Shown: in pieces, positions 51,233-57,994 of the stretch
Layout of the letters: every line of letters starts with the position of its first letter
Position numbering within the stretch: the first letter of the stretch is position 1
Source of the DNA: Muribaculaceae bacterium
GTDB lineage: Bacteria > Bacteroidota > Bacteroidia > Bacteroidales > Muribaculaceae
Assembly (NCBI GenBank): GCA_009775365.1
Contig: VSPM01000007.1
Location: 1-57,994, forward strand
Reading direction: 5' to 3'
DNA: 57,994 nt
Translations under genes and position numbers: made by a program
Notes under the pieces: model-generated
The model's input: the letters and a program-made list of their open reading frames with translations, nothing else
Told to the model about the DNA's origin: nothing
Database searches by the model: none

Positions 51233-52498
51233 ATGAATCAATTTAAAGGTAAAAGACTTTTGATATTGGGCGCTAATGTAACAGAATGTTTTATCGTAAA
51301 ACGTGCGCACGAATTGGGAATATACACAATTGTGACAGATAATAATACAGATAGGACAAAAAGCCCTGCAAAACAAATATCTGATGAATATTGGGATATA
51401 AGTTGGAGCGATATTGATTCCTTGGTTTCGAAGTGCAATGATTGCGGGGTTGATGGTGTTATTGCTGGCTTTAGTGAATTTAGGGTTGAAAGTCAAATTG
51501 CTTTGTGTGAAAGACTGAATTTACCTTGTCCCATAACAATGGAACAATTGGATTTTACCAGAGACAAGGTTAAGTTTAAAGATGTTTGCAGGATAGTTGA
51601 TTTGCCTGTTGTACCTGAATTCTCTGAAATTGATGCTTTTGAAAATTTACCTGTGATAGTTAAGCCTGTAGACAGAGCCGGGTCAATAGGCATTTCGGTA
51701 GCTTTTACAAAGGAGGAACTGCTGGTTGCGTGTGAAAAAGCTGTCAATGCATCACCATCTGGAAAAATTATTATCGAAAAATATATGGATCACTGTATAA
51801 AATTCGATTTGTATTATCTTATATCCAATGGTGAGGTGTTCTTACTAGGTTCTAATGACACTTTAATGTGTCCTCCCAATAAAGGACATGAAATTCTACA
51901 ATCCGCTTGGATTTTTCCATCTTATAAACAGCAGAGGTTTGTTGAAAAACATGGCGAAGAAATTAACAAATTCTTCAAATATTTGAATATTAGAAATGGC
52001 TATATAACTATTTCTGCTTTTGTTGATGAAAATGAGAATTTCTTTATTTTTGAGACCGGATTTCGTTTAAGTGGTGAATTGTCATTTGAATATACAAAGT
52101 ATGCATATGGATATAACTACTTGGATTTCCTGATTGAATTTGCATTCAGAGGGATTCAAGACAGAAATTTCATGTTGCCTCCAAAAAAATCAGAAATACC
52201 TCTTTTGGTGCTAAATCATTATGCGAATGATGGCGAGATTGTGTCAAAAAAACATCTGTCGGTTAATTGTGAAAGCTATTGGATATATGATTATCTGAAA
52301 GATGTGAATTGTTTGCACAATGATAATGGCAATGGGGTTTCTAAAGTGGCAATGAGTTTTATTCCCGTTGAGTCGATAGACAAGGTTGCCCGAATTATTG
52401 ATTCGATTAATGAAGAATTGGACGTGATCGGAAAAGATAATTGTAGCCTGATTTATAACAGAATTACGGATGTTGAATTAAAAAAATTGATACAATGA
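51233..52498 (+). CDS. ATP-grasp ligase (second)
   Basis: 421 residues. Begins MNQFKGKRLLILGANVTECF (preATP-grasp). VIVKPVDRAGSIGISVAFTK is the lysine and glycine-rich ATP loop, IIIEKYMDHCIKFDLYYLIS the second ATP contact, and ENFFIFETGFRLSGELSFEY the C-terminal metal motif. It has the same design as the gene at 49038 but low visible identity, so it probably uses a different acid or amine. Very AT-rich. Overlaps the acyltransferase by ATGA. Confidence 0.8.
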   Translation: MNQFKGKRLLILGANVTECFIVKRAHELGIYTIVTDNNTDRTKSPAKQISDEYWDISWSDIDSLVSKCNDCGVDGVIAGFSEFRVESQIALCERLNLPCPITMEQLDFTRDKVKFKDVCRIVDLPVVPEFSEIDAFENLPVIVKPVDRAGSIGISVAFTKEELLVACEKAVNASPSGKIIIEKYMDHCIKFDLYYLISNGEVFLLGSNDTLMCPPNKGHEILQSAWIFPSYKQQRFVEKHGEEINKFFKYLNIRNGYITISAFVDENENFFIFETGFRLSGELSFEYTKYAYGYNYLDFLIEFAFRGIQDRNFMLPPKKSEIPLLVLNHYANDGEIVSKKHLSVNCESYWIYDYLKDVNCLHNDNGNGVSKVAMSFIPVESIDKVARIIDSINEELDVIGKDNCSLIYNRITDVELKKLIQ

Positions 52499-53097
52499 TT
52501 GGAGGATCTAATTTCTATACAGAAGAGGAATTGGCGAATATTGGTTTTCTACATGTGGGAAAAAATGTAAAAATCAGTAAACTTGCGTCGATTTATAAAC
52601 ATGAAAATATGTCCATTGGTGATAATGTTAGAATTGAGGATTTTTGTATTATCAATGGAAATGTTAGAATAGGGAATAATGTAACAATATGTTCCTTTTG
52701 CCTTTTAGACGGGTATGCTGGTATAACAATTGATGATGATGTGACGCTTGCCGCCAAGGTATCCATACATAGTGGCACAGATGACTACAGCGGAAAGTCT
52801 TTGTTTGGAACATACATTCCATCTAAATATAGGAAGCATCATATTTCTGCAGAGGTTAAAATAAAAAGCCATTGTCTAATTGGAGATTCTTCTATCATAA
52901 TGCCAGGACTTGTTTTGGAGGAGGGAACTGCAATTGGAGCTAATTCTTTTCTTAAAGAATCGACTACTCCATGGGGGATATACGCGGGTACGCCGGCATG
53001 TCGAATTAGAGAACGTTCTCGTGATTTGATTGGTCATTATCAATTGTTTATTGAAGGTAATCTGACTGAACTGTCTGAAATGCTGCGAGATAAATAA
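52495..53097 (+). CDS. left-handed beta-helix acyltransferase (hexapeptide repeat)
   Basis: 200 residues. Hexapeptide repeats include IGDNVRIEDFCIINGNVRIG, NNVTICSFCLLDGYAG and IIMPGLVLEEGTAIGANSF; the end GIYAGTPACRIRERSRDL is the usual C-terminal turn of this superfamily. SIHSGTDDYSG likely holds the catalytic His. It transfers an acetyl or other acyl group to a sugar. In this neighbourhood an amino-sugar nucleotide is a good candidate acceptor, but an O-acyl target is equally possible. Confidence 0.8.
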   Translation: MIGGSNFYTEEELANIGFLHVGKNVKISKLASIYKHENMSIGDNVRIEDFCIINGNVRIGNNVTICSFCLLDGYAGITIDDDVTLAAKVSIHSGTDDYSGKSLFGTYIPSKYRKHHISAEVKIKSHCLIGDSSIIMPGLVLEEGTAIGANSFLKESTTPWGIYAGTPACRIRERSRDLIGHYQLFIEGNLTELSEMLRDK

Positions 53098-53145
53098 TTT
53101 GGATTTTTATTTAGATATAGATGTATAAAAGCATAACGATTAAGC

Positions 53146-54417
53146 ATGGTTGAAAGAAAATATTATATCTTTCTGACGCATTGTGTTTGTGATATCGGAG
53201 GTATGCAATTATATACTTCCAGAAAAATTGAATATCTAAAGTCTCAGGGTTGGACTCCATTGGTTTTCTTTTATAGAAGTGGTGATATCGAAATAGACAA
53301 TTTGAAAATCTATTCTCAAAATCACATACAGGATTTAAGGTTTTGTGTGGGTAATGTCTCTGAGTCTGCTCGTAAAAAGGTTTTAAAGCAGATTGGGAAA
53401 TTTGTAAATGATGCACAGGATGTGATTGTGGAATCTTGTTGCCTTGCTTTAGGAACATGGGGAGAGTATATCGCATCAAATTTTCAAGGGAAACATATTT
53501 TGTATATTATTGATGAGATTATATCTCAGCCAACCCCCAAGATGTATGAGTTTTTGGAGTTTAAGGCAAATCAGAAACTGTTGTATTGCATTAAACAAAA
53601 GGTATTGGCCGATGTTTTTAAAAATAAATTTAATTTAGATGAATTTGTATTAAGAGCAGCAGGTGCTTCTTCCAACAATATTTCGGACAGCTTCAATCCG
53701 ATTGTTTCTGAGATTCCAGATGGTATACCAACTATTCTTAGTTTAGGAAGACTCGACAAGCCATATATCGGTTATTTATTTGATTCGATAGTTAGGTTTG
53801 TCAATTCTAATCCGGAACGAAAATTTAATTTTGTAATTGTAGGAGACACCCCAATTCATGGGGCTAAACAAGGTCTGTTGTCAAAATTTGAAAATATTGA
53901 GAATGTAAATATTTTTGATTTGGGTTTTTTATGGCCGATTCCAAGACAATTGTTTAGCAAAGTGAATGTCGCTTTGGGATCTGCCGGGTCTATTATGTTG
54001 TGTAACCGACAAGGCGTCCCATCAATTGCCATTGATGTGAATGATTATGAGGCTATAGGTGTTTATGGCCAAAACACTTCAAATACTCTTTTTCGGGATG
54101 AGAATGATCCGGTGGAGACAATTATAGATTGGTTGAACCTAATTTTGATTGAGAATAAAATTATAAGGAGAGAACCGGAAATAGAACAGTCAATAGATTA
54201 TTCTGCACATCAAAGAATAATTGACATGAAGATGGACAGGATATATTTCCCTACTGACAAGTCTGCCCGTTTTGTGTCTCATCCGTTTTTGCGGTCTGCA
54301 ATAATCCGCTTTGACCAAAGCGCTTGGGGACATCGGATTATACAAAAATTGTGGCGTACAAAATGGTTTAATAATGTGGTAAATAAGGTTAACAGGAATG
54401 GGTATTCAAAACAGTGA
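53146..54417 (+). CDS. glycosyltransferase, GT-B fold
   Basis: 423 residues. No signal. THCVCDIGGMQLYTSRKIEY is the N-terminal glycine-rich loop of GT4-like enzymes. TILSLGRLDKPYIGYLFDSI and FNFVIVGDTPIHGAKQGLLS begin the second Rossmann domain. The donor-binding EX7E is not obvious. It would add one sugar to the repeat unit. AT-rich. Confidence 0.7.
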   Translation: MVERKYYIFLTHCVCDIGGMQLYTSRKIEYLKSQGWTPLVFFYRSGDIEIDNLKIYSQNHIQDLRFCVGNVSESARKKVLKQIGKFVNDAQDVIVESCCLALGTWGEYIASNFQGKHILYIIDEIISQPTPKMYEFLEFKANQKLLYCIKQKVLADVFKNKFNLDEFVLRAAGASSNNISDSFNPIVSEIPDGIPTILSLGRLDKPYIGYLFDSIVRFVNSNPERKFNFVIVGDTPIHGAKQGLLSKFENIENVNIFDLGFLWPIPRQLFSKVNVALGSAGSIMLCNRQGVPSIAIDVNDYEAIGVYGQNTSNTLFRDENDPVETIIDWLNLILIENKIIRREPEIEQSIDYSAHQRIIDMKMDRIYFPTDKSARFVSHPFLRSAIIRFDQSAWGHRIIQKLWRTKWFNNVVNKVNRNGYSKQ

Positions 54418-54467
54418 ATATTCAACACATTTATTGGCTGGTGATTTAAAATTCTTGATATAGTAGA

Positions 54468-55520
54468 ATGTATTTTATATTATTACTGTTTGAGATATTT
54501 GCGTTGTATTATGTGAATCACAAATTCTCAATAGTCTCCAACAGATCTATAGTCGCTTTGTGGTTTATTGTATTTGTCATGTTGGGGACTTATGGATATT
54601 TCTCTGATGACTATGAGCCATATATAGACAGTGTGGCTTTGTCTTATGCAAATCCGTTTGCAAATATCCATATGGAGCCGTTCTGGATTTATTTGTCAGA
54701 TGTCTGTAAAGGGGAGATAACGGAATTTAGATTTCTGTCGTTCTCTTCCATTGCCATTATCTTATGGCTTGTCTGTTGGCAAGCTAAAATGGAAGCCAAG
54801 TATTTTTTGTGTTATTACACTCTTTTATGTATGGCAAGCCATATCTGTTGGATCAGGCAACCGTTGGCGATGGCAGTCTTTATATTGGGGGTTATATTGT
54901 TAATTAATAAAAAGATTATTTGCGCTATCCCATGCTTGATTGGAGCTTATTTTTTCCATAAGACAGGATTCGTTTTTCTTTTGATGTTGACGTTCATCCT
55001 TATTCCATTAAACAAGAAGGCCATATGGTTATACATTATAATGGGAATATCTTTCGTTTTTGGATTTAGTCTAATTATAAATTTAAATCTTCCTATAACA
55101 TCATTTCTTTTGCTGTATTTAGAGAGCGAGGGAGAATTTGCCGCCAGAAATATCGTGTTTACAATGTTAAGCAATATCGCTTTGATTTGTAATTTTATAT
55201 TGTCATTAGGATTGATATATCATTTTTATAATCATAAAAATGTCATTGTCCATTATTTGTTAAGATATTTATCCGGATTGGTATTATTGGCTTTATGTCT
55301 GACAGTGATTCCATATGAGACAGGTGTGATGGATAAGAGGATATTGGCAATGGCTAATTTTATTAATGTAATAATTCTTTCGATTGCTCTGAAATCAAAT
55401 TTGTATCAAAAAAAATACTATCTAATTTCATTACCAATATTTGCTAAATTTTTAATTAGTGAGGTGATGACTTTTGGCAATAATTATACTAAATTTTATC
55501 GTTTGACAAAACCATTTTGA
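54468..55520 (+). CDS. EpsG/Wzy-like polysaccharide polymerase
   Basis: 350 residues with about 10 hydrophobic spans. YFSDDYEPYIDSVALSYANP, FRFLSFSSIAIILWLVCWQA and WIRQPLAMAVFILGVILLIN match the EpsG family, including the early acidic loop and the RQ-hydrophobic motif. It would join repeat units in the periplasm. AT-rich; ends 1 base before the next start. Confidence 0.8.
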   Translation: MYFILLLFEIFALYYVNHKFSIVSNRSIVALWFIVFVMLGTYGYFSDDYEPYIDSVALSYANPFANIHMEPFWIYLSDVCKGEITEFRFLSFSSIAIILWLVCWQAKMEAKYFLCYYTLLCMASHICWIRQPLAMAVFILGVILLINKKIICAIPCLIGAYFFHKTGFVFLLMLTFILIPLNKKAIWLYIIMGISFVFGFSLIINLNLPITSFLLLYLESEGEFAARNIVFTMLSNIALICNFILSLGLIYHFYNHKNVIVHYLLRYLSGLVLLALCLTVIPYETGVMDKRILAMANFINVIILSIALKSNLYQKKYYLISLPIFAKFLISEVMTFGNNYTKFYRLTKPF

Positions 55521-55521
55521 T

Positions 55522-56301
55522 ATGTCTTCTAAAATTGAAGTGCTTATATCTTGTATGTCGCACGATGTTAAAAACCTTGTGACTCGTACAAATATAAAAA
55601 CCGATGCATTGGTTATAAATCAATGTGATATCGATAGAAATGAGAGTTTTTCATTCGGCAAAAATCACAATGTCAGAATATTTAACACTACAGAGAGAGG
55701 ACTTTCAAAGTCTCGAAATATGGCATTACGTTTTGCTGAGTCAGATATTTGTTTAATTTGTGATGATGACGAAATATTGGACGATGATTACGCCAACAAA
55801 ATTATAAATGCGTTTAAAGATAACGAAGATGCTGATATAATAGCATTTCAGATAAAAGACGCAGGTAAAGCATATCCTAAAAATACAAGGAAAATAAACT
55901 ATTTGACTGCATTAAAACTCGCAAGTTGGCAATTGGCTTTTAGAAGAAAGTCAATTATTGATAAAGGTATTTCGTTTGATATAACTTTAGGTAGCGGCGT
56001 TTCAAAAGCTGGTGGAGAAGAAAACAAATTTGTATACGATTGTTTGAGAAAAGGTCTCAAGATTATATTCGCTCCAATAACCATAGGGCGTATGATTGAA
56101 AGTGAATCTCAATGGTTTCATGGATTTACCCCAGAGTATTTCTTTGACAGGGGTATAATGACTAAAAAGTTAATGGGTAGAACTTTGGCATGTCTATATG
56201 CTGTTTATTTTATTTTCAAGAAATATCCATTATATCGCCACGACATAAATATGACTTCTGCTATAAATAAATTATTCAGAGGTATTTTCGCAAGGGAATA
56301 A
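55522..56301 (+). CDS. family 2-type glycosyltransferase
   Basis: 259 residues. RGLSKSRNMALRFAESDICL then ICDDDEILDDDYANKIINAF is the GT2 arrangement, with the metal-binding DxD in CDDDE. The N-terminus (MSSKIEVLISCMSHDVKNLV) is that of the small GT2 group that assembles capsules. Confidence 0.85.
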   Translation: MSSKIEVLISCMSHDVKNLVTRTNIKTDALVINQCDIDRNESFSFGKNHNVRIFNTTERGLSKSRNMALRFAESDICLICDDDEILDDDYANKIINAFKDNEDADIIAFQIKDAGKAYPKNTRKINYLTALKLASWQLAFRRKSIIDKGISFDITLGSGVSKAGGEENKFVYDCLRKGLKIIFAPITIGRMIESESQWFHGFTPEYFFDRGIMTKKLMGRTLACLYAVYFIFKKYPLYRHDINMTSAINKLFRGIFARE

Positions 56302-56371
56302 CAGCAATACAATTGCTACAACAAAGGATTTGGATCTTAATAAGTTATGAGCCTATCTAAAATATATTATC

Positions 56372-57531
56372 ATGAAAAAAATGTTATTCATTTCCTCAAG
56401 ACCTTTATTCCCGGTAATCGGAGGAGACCAGATCAGGACTGTCCAGCAATTAGAACTGCTACAGGAGAGATTCAAGGTCGATGTAATATATCTGACCCCG
56501 GATAGCACTGACGAGGACATCTCAAGACATTTAAAAGGCATTGAGAATATATTCAGATTCCAGATAAGCAGGCGCACGCATATACTCCAGACACTGAGAG
56601 CCATGTTCAACCGCCTACCCCTGCAAGTCAACTACTACTATAATAAAAAAGCAGCCCGAAAGATCGAGGAGATAATCGGCAACTATGACGCGGTCTTCTG
56701 CAACAACATCCGGACGGCGGAATATGTAAGAAAAAAGAGGGGCATAACCAAGTATCTTGACTTCGTGGATGCAATCTCTATGAACTATGATAAGGCTCGA
56801 CATGAGGCGAAAGGTCTGAAAAAATTAATTTACGAGATTGACTACAAACGTTGCAAGGCTTATGAACAAAAATGTCTGGAGTCGTTTGACAGTTGTGCTG
56901 TAATATCTGACATTGACAATAAATATATTCTTTCATGCCAAAAGTGATATATACCGTAGGGAATATGGTGGACATCCCGGATTCTGCCTCGATTGCTCTG
57001 CATGAAAATGAGAACAGTATTATCTTTGTGGGAAAGATGAGTTATGAGCCTAATGTGGTGGCCGTCACTTTCTTTTCGACTAAAATATTCCCTTCTCTGA
57101 AAACCCGATATCCGGAGTTGAAGTTTATTATCGTCGGGGCTAATCCTGATGAGCGAGTTCAGCGTCTTTCCGGGCAGGATGGAGTAGTGGTCACGGGCTT
57201 CGTGGATTCAGTCGAGCCTTATTTCAGGGACTCTACACTGGTTGTGGCCCCGATGCTCACCGGCGCGGGCATCCAAAATAAAATTATTCAGGCCATGGCT
57301 TATGGATGCTGTGTGGCAACAACAACAATCGGGGCTGAAGGTTTGACAATCCATGACAATGAAATCGCGATAATTAACAGTCCTGACGAATGGGTCTCGG
57401 TGCTGCTCAATCTGCTTTCAGATAAAGGCCGCAGGAAAGAAATGGGGGCAAAAGCCAGGGAATATATAAAGTCGAATCTTTCGAGGGAGGTCATTTCCAG
57501 ACAATTTTGGACGTTTATTAATTCTGTTTAA
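56372..57531 (+). pseudogene. GT4 glycosyltransferase split by a frameshift
   Basis: The first frame (56372-56947, MKKMLFISSRPLFPVIGGDQ) gives the acceptor domain and ends at DSCAVISDIDNKYILS. The second frame (from about 56935 to 57531) gives IYTVGNMVDIPD, then the donor domain with SIIFVGKMSYEPNVVAVTFF, APMLTGAGIQNKIIQAMAYG and TTIGAEGL. The break near 56930-56940 falls between the two Rossmann domains. Joined, the protein would be about 385 residues, normal for the sugar-transferase family with PEP-CTERM/exosortase-like sequence. Base composition is closer to the start of the locus than to the AT-rich genes before it. Confidence 0.8.
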
Positions 57532-57532
57532 C

Positions 57533-57994
57533 GTAAGCGTACAAGTTCGATGACAAAATTCATAACTTCGCGGCTGTAGAATCAAAACAGATGATTATGA
57601 ATAGCCCACTCTGCCACTTCCATAAGCACAAACTGGCAGACATATTGCGAAGCCTCTATAATGTTGGAATAATTGGTAATGCCGGAAAACGTGTCCGCCT
57701 CTCATTCCGTGGCGATGATGGACTATTGCTAAATCAGGATATGAAAATAGTGGACCCTCTTTGGAAACATCTTTCGATATCTCGCCGCCAGTCGCAAGAG
57801 TAGGTAAGCATCCAAGCTCGATATCGGTCAAGCTCAATAATCTTATGCTCACCCGGTGCTGCGCCAAGGTGGCGCAGATTCAAATGGCGGCAAAGGCCAG
57901 AATAACGCTCCCCGCTCTTTTGTAAGCGTCCAAGTTCGAAATAGACCAAAAGTATTACCTTCGCGACAGTTTAATCAAAACCAATGATTATGTA
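57533..57994 (+). mobile_element. nested degenerate IS66-like element ends
   Basis: Three starts of similar sequence follow one another: GTAAGCGTACAAGTTCGA (57533), GTAAGCATCCAAGCTCGA (57804) and GTAAGCGTCCAAGTTCGA (57922). The first and third continue alike to AATCAAAAC and ATGATTATG. GTAAGCG is the usual terminal sequence of IS66-type elements. The frame at 57591-57803 (FHKHKLADILRSLYNVGII) looks like the small first ORF of such elements in Bacteroidetes. The third copy runs off the window and may be intact. Confidence 0.5.

Noticed and set aside
1..57994. tRNA, rRNA and CRISPR arrays
   Set aside because: No T-loop-like GTTCGAATCC segments with matching acceptor stems and no evenly spaced short repeats were seen on either strand; a covariance-model scan would be decisive.

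Overview
The window looks like chromosomal DNA from a gut-type member of the Bacteroidales, possibly the Muribaculaceae. The evidence is the repeated promoter pattern TTG-N19-21-TAnnTTTG(C) in front of many genes, a TonB-dependent receptor, BspA-like leucine-rich-repeat surface proteins, membrane lipoproteins that carry a cytoplasmic DNA-binding domain, a secreted GH2 beta-galactosidase, DUF3078 and DUF3244-type proteins, and a capsule locus headed by a UpxY-type NusG paralogue. The genus is not certain. No rRNA, tRNA or CRISPR array was found.

Region 1 (about 1-25 kb) is an eroding accessory region. From left to right it holds: an AAA ATPase fragment; a coupled tautomerase/flavoprotein pair; a radical SAM remnant cut off by a 190-bp direct repeat that also ends two LRR genes; a DUF3244-like secreted protein; a membrane TPR regulator with its XRE partner; a broken Fic gene; a frameshifted outer-membrane protein; a lipoprotein regulator followed by a TonB-dependent receptor; a Crp/Fnr remnant; an S41 peptidase with two lesions; and a receptor C-terminal scrap. 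After these come a regulatory-domain surface protein, the beta-galactosidase, a membrane protein ending in a CW_7 wall-binding domain, an orphan FecE-like ABC ATPase, a macro-like protein and a deleted AspT permease.

Region 2 (23.6-42.5 kb) is mostly housekeeping. It contains clpS-clpA-aat (a compact N-degron pathway), an LRR protein, an AT-rich glycoside-hydrolase-like gene with a possible double-glycine leader, parE-coaD-S41 peptidase-DUF3078 plus two secreted proteins, a CyuA-type desulfidase, tdk, a DoxX-like protein, the L21/L27 ribosomal operon and a large conserved protein of unknown function.

Region 3 (42.5-57.5 kb) is a capsule or exopolysaccharide locus. It starts with a 233-bp segment bounded by perfect 16-bp inverted repeats, with a promoter inside that currently points into the locus. 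This is the architecture of a phase-variable invertible promoter. A structured leader follows, then upxY, an unrecognised gene in the upxZ position, rmlA, rmlB, a Wzx flippase, a DegT aminotransferase, an ATP-grasp enzyme, a second DegT-like protein, a second ATP-grasp enzyme, a hexapeptide acyltransferase, glycosyltransferases and an EpsG/Wzy-like polymerase. The absence of rmlC and rmlD together with the aminotransferases suggests an N-modified amino-deoxyhexose rather than rhamnose. Base composition changes sharply inside the locus (GC-rich rmlA-degT, then AT-rich), which fits cassette assembly. The last glycosyltransferase is frameshifted, and the right edge holds nested degenerate ends of an IS66-like element.
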